This document shows, one piece after another, positions 50,765-58,889 of a stretch of DNA of 64,000 bases; position 1 is the stretch's first letter; every line of letters begins with the position of its first letter. The DNA is from JAYREN01 sp963663375 (lineage in GTDB: Bacteria > Acidobacteriota > Holophagae > Holophagales > Holophagaceae). The notes under the pieces are model-generated. The model worked only from the letters and a program-made list of their open reading frames with translations. It was not told the origin of the DNA and searched no databases. The position numbers were made by a program, and so were the translations under genes. The stretch is from the NCBI GenBank assembly GCA_963663375.1, contig OY760195.1:3348001-3412000 (forward strand), written 5' to 3'.

Positions 50765-53485
50765 TTACTTGGCTTCCAGGCTCGCCTGGGCGGCGGCCAC
50801 GATCGCGATGGGGACGCGGAAGGGCGAGCAGCTCACGTAGTTCAGGCCGACCTTGAAGAAGAACTTCACGGAGCGGGGATCGCCGCCGTGCTCGCCGCAG
50901 ACGCCGAGCTTGAGGTCGCTCTTGACGGAGCGGCCCTTCTCGCAGGCGATGCGAACCAGCTCGCCGATGCCCTGCTGGTCGAGGCTCTGGAAGGGATCGT
51001 CCTCCAGGATCTTCTTGGCGACGTACTCGGGCAGGAAGCTGCCGGAGTCATCGCGGCTGAAGCCGAAGCCCATCTGGGTGAGATCGTTGGTGCCGAAGCT
51101 GAAGTAGTCGGCTTCCGCAGCCACCTGATCGGCGGTGATGGCGGCGCGGGGAATCTCGATCATGGTGCCGATGGGGCAGCTGAAGTTCGTGCCCTGTTCC
51201 TTGTTGATGGCGGCGATCTCAGCCAGCATCTCGGCCTTGGTGAAGGCCAGTTCCTTGACGTGGCCCACCAGGGGCACCATGACTTCGGGCAGGGCCTTGA
51301 TGCCCTTCTTGCCCACGGCGATGGCGGCCTCGGCGATGGCGCGCATCTGCATGCGGATGATCTCGGGATAGGTGATGCCGAGACGGCAGCCGCGGTGGCC
51401 CATCATGGGGTTGAACTCGTGGAGCTTCTCGACCCGGTGCTTCACTTCCTCGAGGCTCACGCCGATGACTTCGGCCATTTCCTTCTGGCCGCGCTCATCG
51501 TGGGGCACGAACTCATGGAGGGGAGGATCGATGAGGCGGATGTTCACGGGCAGGCCATTCATGGCCTCGAAGATGCCCTCGAAATCCTTGCGCTGCATGG
51601 GCAGGAGCTTGGCCAGGGCGGCCTTTCGGCCGTCCACGTCCTTGCTCAGGATCATCTCGCGCACGGCGATGATGCGCTCACCCTCGAAGAACATGTGCTC
51701 AGTGCGGCACAACCCAATGCCTTCCGCCCCGAAGGCACGGGCCACATCGGAATCGTGGGGCGTGTCGGCGTTGGTGCGGACCTTCATGGTGCGGTACTTG
51801 TTGGCCCAGCCCATGATGGTGGCGAAGCGCTGGTAGGTCTCGCTCTCCTCGGCCTTCAGGCACTTGTCTACCAACACCTGGTTGACTTCGCTGGGGAAGG
51901 CGGCGAGCTTGCCCGCGTAGATTTCACCGGCGCTGCCGTCGATGGAGATGGAATCCACGCCGGCCTTGAGCACCACGTCACCCGCGGAGACGGTGCGCTT
52001 GGCCACGTCGATCACGAGGGTGGAGGCGCCGCAGACGCAAGGCTTGCCCATGCCGCGAGCCACCACGGCCGCGTGGGAGGTCATGCCGCCGCGGGCGGTC
52101 AGGATGCCGTTGGCGGCGACCATGCCCGCCAGATCCTCGGGGCTGGTCTCGATGCGCACGAGGACCACGGGGCCCTTGGCGGCGAGTTGCTCAGCTTCTT
52201 CGGCGGAGAGGGCGATGACGCCGGTGGCGGCGCCGGGGCCTGCGGGGAGGCCCTTGGCCATGAGCTTGCCGGCCTTCTTGAGGGCGTCCTTCTCCTTGTG
52301 ATCGAAGATGGGGGCCAGGAGCTGGGTGAGGTCATCGGCGTTGATGCGCTTCAGGCCTTCCTTCTCGTCGATCATGCCTTCCTTGACCATGTCGATGGCG
52401 ATGCGGATGCCGGCCATGGCCGTACGCTTGCCGTTGCGAGTCTGCAGCATGTAGAGCTTGCCCTGCTGGATCGTGAACTCCAGATCCTGCATGTTCTTGA
52501 AGTGCTTCTCGAGCTTCTGGCAGGTGTCGAAGAGCTCCTTGTAGACGGCGGGCATGGCCTCTTCGAGGCTCTTCAGGCCGCTGTCGGCGGCCTGGTACTT
52601 GGTGATGGGCTGGGGGGTGCGGATGCCGGCGACCACGTCCTCGCCCTGGGCGTCGATCAGGTATTCGCCGTAGAAGTAGGGCTCGCCGGTGCCGGGGTCG
52701 CGGGTGAATGCCACGCCGGTGCCGCAGTCATCGCCCATGTTGCCGAAGACCATGACCTGCACGTTGACGGCGGTGCCCCACTCGTCGGGAATGCGGTTCA
52801 TGCGGCGGTAGATGATGGCGCGCTCAGTGTCCCAGCTGTTGAACACGGCAGAGGCGCCGCCCAGGAGCTGCTCCCAGGGATCCTGGGGGAAGTCCCGGCC
52901 CAGCTTGGCCTTGACGATGGCCTTGAACTGACCGCAGAGGGTCTTCCACTCTTCGGCGGTGATCTCGGTGTCGAGCTGCTTGCCGGTCTTGTGCTTGAGC
53001 TCTTCGATGAGTACCTCGAAGTGATCCTTGTGGACATCCAGCACCACGTCGGAATACATCATGATGAAGCGGCGGTAGCTGTCGTAGGCGAAACGGGCGT
53101 TGTTGCTGCTCTTGGCCAGGGCTTCAACGCTCTGGTCGTTGAGGCCCAGGTTCAGCACGGTGTCCATCATGCCGGGCATGGAATCCCGGGCGCCGGAGCG
53201 CACGGACAGCAGCATGGGCTTTTCGCCCTGGCCCAGCTTCTGGCCCTGGTTCTTTTCCAGCCAGGCGAGGGCTTCCTTCATCTGGTCGATCACTTCGGCG
53301 GGCAATTGCTTGCCGGCCTTGTTGTACATCGTGCAGACATCGGTGATGACGGTGAAGCCAGGGGGGACGGGGATGCCCAGACCGGCCATCTCGGCCAGGT
53401 TGCAGCCCTTGCCGCCGAGGGTGTTGCGCATGGAGGCGTTGCCCTCGTTTCGGTCGCCGCCGAATGAGTACACGTATTTGGTCAT
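50765..53485 (-). CDS. ppdK: Pyruvate, phosphate dikinase
   Basis: A 906-residue PPDK, which interconverts pyruvate, ATP and phosphate with PEP, AMP and pyrophosphate. The N-terminal nucleotide domain (YSFGGDRNEGNASMRNTLGGKGCNLAEMAGLGIPVPPGFT; VRSGARDSMPGMMDTVLNLG) is followed by the phospho-His domain (GGMTSHAAVVARGMGKPCVCGAS). The C-terminal TIM barrel includes EGIGLCRTEHMFFE, MMGHRGCRLGITYPEI and the catalytic Cys in GVCGEHGGDPRSVKFF. Length matches bacterial PPDK. Monocistronic, with its own terminator. It suggests PPi-linked glycolysis or gluconeogenesis. Confidence 0.96.
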   Translation of the reverse strand: MTKYVYSFGGDRNEGNASMRNTLGGKGCNLAEMAGLGIPVPPGFTVITDVCTMYNKAGKQLPAEVIDQMKEALAWLEKNQGQKLGQGEKPMLLSVRSGARDSMPGMMDTVLNLGLNDQSVEALAKSSNNARFAYDSYRRFIMMYSDVVLDVHKDHFEVLIEELKHKTGKQLDTEITAEEWKTLCGQFKAIVKAKLGRDFPQDPWEQLLGGASAVFNSWDTERAIIYRRMNRIPDEWGTAVNVQVMVFGNMGDDCGTGVAFTRDPGTGEPYFYGEYLIDAQGEDVVAGIRTPQPITKYQAADSGLKSLEEAMPAVYKELFDTCQKLEKHFKNMQDLEFTIQQGKLYMLQTRNGKRTAMAGIRIAIDMVKEGMIDEKEGLKRINADDLTQLLAPIFDHKEKDALKKAGKLMAKGLPAGPGAATGVIALSAEEAEQLAAKGPVVLVRIETSPEDLAGMVAANGILTARGGMTSHAAVVARGMGKPCVCGASTLVIDVAKRTVSAGDVVLKAGVDSISIDGSAGEIYAGKLAAFPSEVNQVLVDKCLKAEESETYQRFATIMGWANKYRTMKVRTNADTPHDSDVARAFGAEGIGLCRTEHMFFEGERIIAVREMILSKDVDGRKAALAKLLPMQRKDFEGIFEAMNGLPVNIRLIDPPLHEFVPHDERGQKEMAEVIGVSLEEVKHRVEKLHEFNPMMGHRGCRLGITYPEIIRMQMRAIAEAAIAVGKKGIKALPEVMVPLVGHVKELAFTKAEMLAEIAAINKEQGTNFSCPIGTMIEIPRAAITADQVAAEADYFSFGTNDLTQMGFGFSRDDSGSFLPEYVAKKILEDDPFQSLDQQGIGELVRIACEKGRSVKSDLKLGVCGEHGGDPRSVKFFFKVGLNYVSCSPFRVPIAIVAAAQASLEAK

Positions 53486-53651
53486 GGGGACTCCTCAAAG
53501 AAAAAGAAAACGTTTCAGTCTACCGTCCCGAGCGCGCATCGTCTCGATCGAATCTCCCTAGGAAGACCCCTGCCGGTGGAATTTGGCCGAGTCGGCCGTG
53601 CCTTTGTGTCATTCTTGTTCTTTCGCGTCGAGAGACGCCAGGGGAGCCAGC
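53486..53651. promoter_or_regulatory. Divergent promoter region between ppdK and the pseudouridine synthase gene
   Basis: A 166-base gap. An AGAAAAAGAAAACG stretch lies just upstream of ppdK, with no ribosome-binding site other than the GGAG in its leader. No hairpin or operator-like repeat was seen. Confidence 0.35.
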
Positions 53652-54818
53652 ATGGCCAGATCCGCACGACCGGTGCCGAAGCGCGCCGAGAAGAGTCCCG
53701 TTTCCAAGGAAGGTCGGTCCCGCCCGACCCGGGGGGCGAAGCCCGCAGGGCCTCGAGCCGCCTCCGCGAGTCCCGTATCCCGCCGCCCCAAGGCGGCCGG
53801 AGCGCCGGGCGAGGGTGAGGCCCGCAGCAGTGCCAGACCCAAAACCGCCCCAGCAAAACCGGGCGACCGCAAGACAGCCGGAGCGCCGCGAACGGATAGT
53901 GCACCCCGACTCGCGGGCCCTGTTTCCCGTCGCCCCAAGGCGGCCGGAGCGCCGGGCGAGGGTGAGGCTCGCAGCAGCGCCAGCCCCAAAACTGCTGCCG
54001 CGAAACCGGGCGTGCGCAGGACCGCCGGTGCGCCGCGACCTGCTGGTGCGTCCCGACCCGCAAGCCCCCGGAAATCCGGTGGAAAACCCCGCAGCGGCGG
54101 AGCGTCCCACGGCCTCGAGCGGCTCCAGAAGATCCTGGCCCATGCCGGTGTGGCCAGTCGCCGCGCCTGCGAGGCGATGATTCTGGAAGGGCGAGTCCAG
54201 GTGAATGGCGTCACGGTCACGGAGCTGGGGGCCAAGGCCGATCCCCGGCGCGACACGGTTACGCTGGATCTCCAACCCATCCAGAAGGAAGCGCCGGTCT
54301 ACATCCTGGTCAACAAACCCAAGGGCTACGTGACCACGGTGAAGGATGACGAAGGCCGCCCCACGGTCATGGCGCTGCTCTCGGGAGTTGAGGCTCGGGT
54401 CTATCCCGTGGGCCGCCTCGATTTCAATTCCGAGGGCCTGCTGCTGATGACCAACGATGGCGAGATGGCCCAGCGCCTCGCCAGTCCGGACCATCATGTG
54501 CCCAAGGTCTACCTGGTGAAGGTCCATCGCACGCCCCGGCCCGAGACGCTGGACGAAATGCGGGAGGGGTTCCGGCTGGATGGCCAGAAGCTCAAGCCCT
54601 GCGGCATCGAGTTCCATGATCGCCAGGACAACCCCTGGCTGCGGGTGACGCTCATCGAGGGTAAGAACCAGCAGATCCGCAAGATGTTCGCCGCTGTGGG
54701 CCACCCCGTGCACAAGCTGCGTCGCATCCAGTTCGGGCCGCTGGACGATCCCTATCTCAAGCCGGGGGAATGGCGTTACCTGAATCCCCAGGAGTTGGCA
54801 GCGCTCAAGAGCCTGTAA
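53652..54818 (+). CDS. rluB: RsuA/RluB-family pseudouridine synthase with long basic, repeated N-terminal tail
   Basis: A 388-residue enzyme that turns a uridine in rRNA into pseudouridine. The first 150 residues are a disordered Ala/Pro/Arg/Lys/Ser tail with two 49-residue tandem copies. After it come the S4 RNA-binding domain (ERLQKILAHAGVASRRACEAMILEGRVQVNG) and the catalytic domain with RVYPVGRLDFNSEGLLLMTNDGEMAQRLASP (catalytic Asp in GRLD). KVYLVKVHRTP and EGKNQQIRKMFAAVGHPVHKLRRIQFG follow. The RluB group is the best guess. AGGGGAG lies before the ATG at 53652. Confidence 0.87.
   Translation: MARSARPVPKRAEKSPVSKEGRSRPTRGAKPAGPRAASASPVSRRPKAAGAPGEGEARSSARPKTAPAKPGDRKTAGAPRTDSAPRLAGPVSRRPKAAGAPGEGEARSSASPKTAAAKPGVRRTAGAPRPAGASRPASPRKSGGKPRSGGASHGLERLQKILAHAGVASRRACEAMILEGRVQVNGVTVTELGAKADPRRDTVTLDLQPIQKEAPVYILVNKPKGYVTTVKDDEGRPTVMALLSGVEARVYPVGRLDFNSEGLLLMTNDGEMAQRLASPDHHVPKVYLVKVHRTPRPETLDEMREGFRLDGQKLKPCGIEFHDRQDNPWLRVTLIEGKNQQIRKMFAAVGHPVHKLRRIQFGPLDDPYLKPGEWRYLNPQELAALKSL
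53772..54065 (+). repeat. Two 147-bp tandem direct repeats inside the pseudouridine synthase gene
   Basis: Copy one is 53772-53918 and copy two 53919-54065. Each encodes PVSRRPKAAGAPGEGEARSS followed by a Pro/Lys/Ala stretch and GAPR. The first 60 or so bases are nearly identical; the copies then drift, mostly by third-base or conservative changes. Period 147 = 49 codons keeps the frame. Confidence 0.85.
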
Positions 54819-54824
54819 GGGAAA

Positions 54825-55460
54825 TCAGGGCTTGCCGCCCATGAACATGATGATGCCGTCCGCCACGAACTGGATGGCGATGGAGGCCAGGAGCAGGCCC
54901 ATGATGCGCTCGAGCACCGCGATGCCCGTGGTGCCGAGCAGCAGGTTCAGGCGGTTGGCGGCCCTCAAAAGCAGATAGGTGATGACGCAAGTGATGGCGA
55001 TGGAGATCACCACGGGGATCGCATAGGTCCAGTGGGGGCCCCGGGCGGCCAGTACCATGGCCGTGGCGATGGAGCCAGGGCCCGCGAGGAGGGGCATGGC
55101 CAGAGGCACCACGGCCACGTCCTCCTTTGTCTCGCTCTCGTGGGTCTCCTCGGGTGAGGAGCGGGTGCGGGAGGGCAGGGCCCGCAGCATGTCCATGGCG
55201 GTGATGAGGAGCAGGATGCCCCCCGCCACCTTTAGGGCGCTCATGGAGATTCCGAACAACTTGAAGACGAAGCTCCCGAAAATCGTGAAGAAGGTCATGA
55301 GCCCGAAGGCGATGAGCGTGGCCCTGCGGGCGGTGCGCTGGCGCTTCTCGGGCGTGTCGTTGGCGGTGATTGCCACGAAGATGGGCAGCAGCCCCAGCGG
55401 GTCCATGATGAAGAAGACCGCCGGCAGCGTGACCAGGAAGAAACTGAGGTATTCGTTCAC
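54825..55460 (-). CDS. MarC-family integral membrane protein
   Basis: A 211-residue protein with six membrane helices. Family stretches are FFIMDPLGLLPIFVAITANDTPEKRQRTARRATLIAF, ISMSALKVAGGILLLITAMDML, AVVPLAMPLLAGPGSIATAMVLAA and the end FVADGIIMFMGG. A charged loop (SRTRSSPEETHESETKED) sits in the middle. The start is a GTG at 55460 with GGAG upstream. Substrate of MarC/YchE proteins is unknown; the old multiple-antibiotic-resistance name is not functional evidence. Confidence 0.88.
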   Translation of the reverse strand: MNEYLSFFLVTLPAVFFIMDPLGLLPIFVAITANDTPEKRQRTARRATLIAFGLMTFFTIFGSFVFKLFGISMSALKVAGGILLLITAMDMLRALPSRTRSSPEETHESETKEDVAVVPLAMPLLAGPGSIATAMVLAARGPHWTYAIPVVISIAITCVITYLLLRAANRLNLLLGTTGIAVLERIMGLLLASIAIQFVADGIIMFMGGKP

Positions 55461-55550
55461 CGATGGGCTCCGGGGCAGGCGTGGTATGTGGAAACGGTAG
55501 CAGAATAGGGGATAGCTCCGCGCGTCTCGGAGCTGCCTCTGGAGATTCGC

Positions 55551-56174
55551 ATGCTGAAGTTCGAGACCTTTCCCGTGGGACCCCTCTCCTGCAACTGCGT
55601 GCTGGTGTGGGATGCGGAGAAGGGCACGGGGGCGGTGGTGGATCCGGGCGATGAGGCCGCCAAGATTCGCCAGCGGGTGGAGACCCTGGGTTTCCGGGTG
55701 ACGGCCCTGCTGCACACCCACGCCCATTTCGATCACGTCGGCGCCACCCGGGAGCTGCAGGAGCTCTGGGACTGTCCCGCTTATCTCCATCCGGCGGACA
55801 CCTTCCTCGTGGAGAGCCTTACCATGCAGACGGGGCTTTTCGGAATGAAGGCCGTGGCTACGCCCGTCATGTCACCCCTGGCCGAAGGCGAGGTTCACCA
55901 TGACTTGACGGTGATCCACACGCCCGGTCATTCCCCCGGCGGCTGCTGTTTCCACGGGATTTCGGAGAAGGGGGCATTGCTGCTGGCCGGAGACACCCTC
56001 TTCCAGGGCGGCGTGGGCCGCACGGATCTCTTCGGGGGCCACTGGGACCAGCTGGAAGCCAGCATTCGCGAGCGTCTCTACACCCTGGACGATGCCACCC
56101 TGGTGATCCCGGGCCACGGTCCCATGACCACCCTCGGCGAAGAGGCAGAAGGGAATCCATTCGTGCGGAGGTAG
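55551..56174 (+). CDS. MBL-fold metallo-hydrolase, glyoxalase II-like
   Basis: A 207-residue hydrolase. The dinuclear-metal motif is LLHTHAHFDHVGAT (H57, H59, D61, H62). Further ligands are in VIHTPGHSPGGCCF, LLLAGDTLFQGGVGRTDLFGG and LVIPGHGPMTTLGEE. It belongs to the short glyoxalase-II-like group (YcbL type) that cleaves thioesters such as S-lactoylglutathione. No glutathione genes are near, so the true substrate is open. Confidence 0.88.
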   Translation: MLKFETFPVGPLSCNCVLVWDAEKGTGAVVDPGDEAAKIRQRVETLGFRVTALLHTHAHFDHVGATRELQELWDCPAYLHPADTFLVESLTMQTGLFGMKAVATPVMSPLAEGEVHHDLTVIHTPGHSPGGCCFHGISEKGALLLAGDTLFQGGVGRTDLFGGHWDQLEASIRERLYTLDDATLVIPGHGPMTTLGEEAEGNPFVRR

Positions 56175-57380
56175 TTAGAACCTGCGAGGCTCCGGGGCGA
56201 CCTCGGATGAATCCTCGGCGAGAAAGAACGCCTTCCTGGGCTGCATGCCGAAGAGGATCCGCAAGGGGTCGGAGGCCTGGATGGCGAGCACCAGGACCGC
56301 CGTTCCCAGCAACGTTAGGATTACCGCCACGGAAAACTCCACCAAGAACGACCACTGGACCCACGCGAGAAAAATGCCCACGCCCCAGAGCACCGCGAGA
56401 TGCCAAAGGAAGAACGGGAAGACCACGGCGTTGGCAGTCTTCAGGGTGGCCGAGGGGCGATTGAGGTAGCGCGCGGCGAAGCCCGCGATGGCCAGCACCC
56501 ACGCCCAGCTCGCCATCCCCTTGGCGAAGAAATGCCAGCCCGCGTCCCACCACCAGAGGGTGCGGATCCCCAGCCAGTCCTGGGTGTAGAGCAGGCCGAT
56601 GGAGAGCAGTCCCAGTTGAAGCGCCCTGAAGCGGAGGGCCTCGACCCGCTCCAGCCCGCCCTTCACTCGGATGAGCATCCAGCCCGCCAGGAAGAAGAAG
56701 ACGGACTGTGAGAGGTTCCACCAGTCGCTGGTGAGGGTGTACGTGGGGGGATGATTGGCGCCGAGCCACGCCGTAAGCAGAGCCGGAACCAGGCCGAGCA
56801 GGAGCAGGCCGGATCGGGTGTGGAGCAGGCGGGACCCGATTCCGGCGAGTCCCGCGGGGATGTGTTCAGAGGATGCGGCGTGGAGCATGGCGAGGCCGAT
56901 GGAGATGACCAGCAGGTAGGCGACGAACCAGAGGTGCTGCCAGCCGAGCATGCCCTGGGGGGCCGGGCCGCTCCGCCAGACTTCGGGCAGAAAGGCGAGA
57001 AAGCTCCCGGAAACCTGGTTCTGGAGCCGACCCTCCATCCAAGTCTGGAGGGGAGCGATCAGGAAGATGCCAGCCATGAGGGGCGGCACGAGGCGGCTCA
57101 TGCGCTCCCACAGAAAACCACCCGAGCCCCGCTTTTCCAGGCTGTAGGCCGCTCCCGCCCCGGCGATGAGGAACACCAGGGGCAGGCGCCAAAGGCAGAT
57201 GAACAGCATGACCCGCTCCAGGCCCCAGGAGACATGACCGCTGCGCACGGGCCAGCTCCCCCAGCCCACAAAGAGGTTGGCGGCGTGGGAGATCACGAGC
57301 ACGACGAAGGCCAGCACCCGCAGGTGGTCAAGGTCGTGGCGGCGAGTTTGCCCCGATCGCTGAAAGTCAAAACGTCCCAT
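56175..57380 (-). CDS. Acyltransferase 3 family membrane protein
   Basis: A 401-residue integral membrane O-acyltransferase-like protein with about ten helices. Family landmarks are HDLDHLRVLAFVVLVISHAANLF (including the HDLDxLR start), LWRLPLVFLIAGAGAAYSLEKR, the WERMSRLVPPLMAGI segment and WHLWF-like LGWQHLWFVAYLL, then FPFFLWHLAVLWGV. The target (polysaccharide, lipid or peptide) cannot be told. Its stop abuts the MBL hydrolase stop with no gap. Confidence 0.88.
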   Translation of the reverse strand: MGRFDFQRSGQTRRHDLDHLRVLAFVVLVISHAANLFVGWGSWPVRSGHVSWGLERVMLFICLWRLPLVFLIAGAGAAYSLEKRGSGGFLWERMSRLVPPLMAGIFLIAPLQTWMEGRLQNQVSGSFLAFLPEVWRSGPAPQGMLGWQHLWFVAYLLVISIGLAMLHAASSEHIPAGLAGIGSRLLHTRSGLLLLGLVPALLTAWLGANHPPTYTLTSDWWNLSQSVFFFLAGWMLIRVKGGLERVEALRFRALQLGLLSIGLLYTQDWLGIRTLWWWDAGWHFFAKGMASWAWVLAIAGFAARYLNRPSATLKTANAVVFPFFLWHLAVLWGVGIFLAWVQWSFLVEFSVAVILTLLGTAVLVLAIQASDPLRILFGMQPRKAFFLAEDSSEVAPEPRRF

Positions 57381-57477
57381 GGACGGATTTTCTCAAGGAA
57401 CCGGAGTGCTCCCGCTCACGTCTGATCCGAAGCTGGTTCGACTGGAGAACCGGGCGCCAGGGAAATGGCGGCTCGGC

Positions 57478-58146
57478 TCAGACGCCTCGCTGGTTCGGAT
57501 CCCACACGAGTTTGTGCAGCTGCAGCTGGAACCGCACGGGGAGGTGATCGGCGATGATCTGCTCGGCCAGCCAGCGGGCGTCCAGCTTGCCCCACACGGG
57601 GCTGAAGAGGATATCGAGGTGGCCGAAGAGCTGGCGCGCCTCGCACCAGGCCTTGGCCCATGCGTAATCTTCGGCGTCCATGAGCACGAATTTCAGCTCA
57701 TCCTGGCCTGGGACGAGATGGGCCAGGTTGCCCTCGAGCCAGCGTTCAACTTCGCCGCTGCCAGGGGTCTTGCGGTCCACGATCTTCACCACCTGGAGAG
57801 GAACAACGGAAATGTCATGGCTGCCCGCGGTTTCCAGGGCGACCTCGTAACCCAGGTCAAGCAGGGCCTGAAGTAGGCGCGGGGCCTCGGGGTGGGCCAG
57901 AGGTTCGCCTCCGGTGAGCTCCACAAAGGGGGCATTGGGGCCGAGGCGAGGGGCGCCGATGCGTTGCCGGACCTCTGCTAGGATCTCGTCCAGTTCCCGC
58001 CTCTGACCCTCAACAAAGGCGTACGTCGTGTCGCAATAGGTGCAGCGCAGGGGGCAGCCCGTGAGGCGGATGAAGAGGCAGGGACGCCCGGCTCGGGAGC
58101 CTTCGCCCTGGATGCTGAAGAAGATTTCGTTCACCTTGAATGGCAC
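57478..58146 (-). CDS. queE: 7-carboxy-7-deazaguanine synthase
   Basis: A 222-residue radical SAM enzyme of queuosine precursor synthesis: carboxytetrahydropterin to 7-carboxy-7-deazaguanine. VNEIFFSIQGEGSRAGRPCLFIRLTGCPLRCTYCD holds the CxxxCxxC cluster motif. FVELTGGEPLAHPEAPRLLQ follows. The GTG at 58146 shares one base with the upstream TAG (TAGTG); a GTG at 58155 would add three residues. No queC, queD or queF is in the window. Confidence 0.9.
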   Translation of the reverse strand: MPFKVNEIFFSIQGEGSRAGRPCLFIRLTGCPLRCTYCDTTYAFVEGQRRELDEILAEVRQRIGAPRLGPNAPFVELTGGEPLAHPEAPRLLQALLDLGYEVALETAGSHDISVVPLQVVKIVDRKTPGSGEVERWLEGNLAHLVPGQDELKFVLMDAEDYAWAKAWCEARQLFGHLDILFSPVWGKLDARWLAEQIIADHLPVRFQLQLHKLVWDPNQRGV

Positions 58147-58880
58147 TACGCCCACCGCCTTCCGCCGTCCAGCGTGATGATTTCACCCGTGAGATAGGGG
58201 CTTTCGGCCACAAAGCGCAAGGCCCGCAGGAGATCCTCGGGAGTCCCGTTGGCCTTGAGCAGGTTCTTCTCGGCCAGGGCCTGGGGATCGCTTCCGGCAT
58301 CCGGCAGCAGAACGCCCAGAGCGTGGCCCACCACCCGGAGGTGTGGGGCCAGGAGGCGCGCCAGCCCTGGGACCGCGTGGGCCAGTCCGGCCTTGGCGGA
58401 AGAGTAAGGAAGGCGCTTCTGCATGGGGCGGTGGATGGCCGTGTCCAGGATGAGTTGCAGGCTGCCCTGGTCCTGGATTTGGGGGGCGAGCGCCTGAGCC
58501 ACGAGCATGGGAAAGGCCAGATTCAGGGTCAGGGTGTTCAGGAGGGTTTCGGCGGTCCAGGTGCCAAAGGGCTGTTCGGGAAAGGTTCCTGCCACCAGAA
58601 CGGCACTCTGGAACTGAATCCCTTCGCCGCCGAGGCGCTCCAGATCTGCCATCATCTGGGGAACCAGGCCGGGATTCGACGCATCCCAGCGGAGCATCCT
58701 CACCTGGGTTCGCGTTGACAGCTTGATTTGCCAAGGGTCCTCATCCGACCAGGGCCGGGAGCTCGTGAGCACGAGGTTGTGCTCCAGGGCCAGACCCTCC
58801 GCCAGAGCCCGACCCAGGCGATGACGCCCACCCACCAGGATCCACCAGGGCTTCTTCTCTTCCACGTTTCCCCCAGGCAT
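58146..58880 (-). CDS. Short-chain dehydrogenase, pteridine-reductase-like
   Basis: A 244-residue SDR oxidoreductase. The coenzyme loop is VGGRHRLGRALAEGL, the central strand AVLVAGTF, the catalytic YSSAK, and the C-terminal TGEIITLDGGRRW is typical of FolM/PTR1-like reductases. Translation is coupled to queE, which acts on a pterin-derived substrate, and this favours pterin reduction. The start at 58880 is only nine bases from the divergent GTG at 58890, so one of the two starts may be internal. Confidence 0.75.
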   Translation of the reverse strand: MPGGNVEEKKPWWILVGGRHRLGRALAEGLALEHNLVLTSSRPWSDEDPWQIKLSTRTQVRMLRWDASNPGLVPQMMADLERLGGEGIQFQSAVLVAGTFPEQPFGTWTAETLLNTLTLNLAFPMLVAQALAPQIQDQGSLQLILDTAIHRPMQKRLPYSSAKAGLAHAVPGLARLLAPHLRVVGHALGVLLPDAGSDPQALAEKNLLKANGTPEDLLRALRFVAESPYLTGEIITLDGGRRWA

Positions 58881-58889
58881 AAGGTTACT

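Noticed and set aside
50888..53467. An 859-codon open frame on the plus strand opposite ppdK
   Set aside because: Exact antisense of a strongly conserved gene in GC-rich DNA; its His/Gly/Ala/Val-rich composition is the mirror of ppdK codons.
53520..54713. 397-codon minus-strand frame opposite the pseudouridine synthase
   Set aside because: Shadow of the conserved plus-strand gene; its repeats mirror the duplicated tail.
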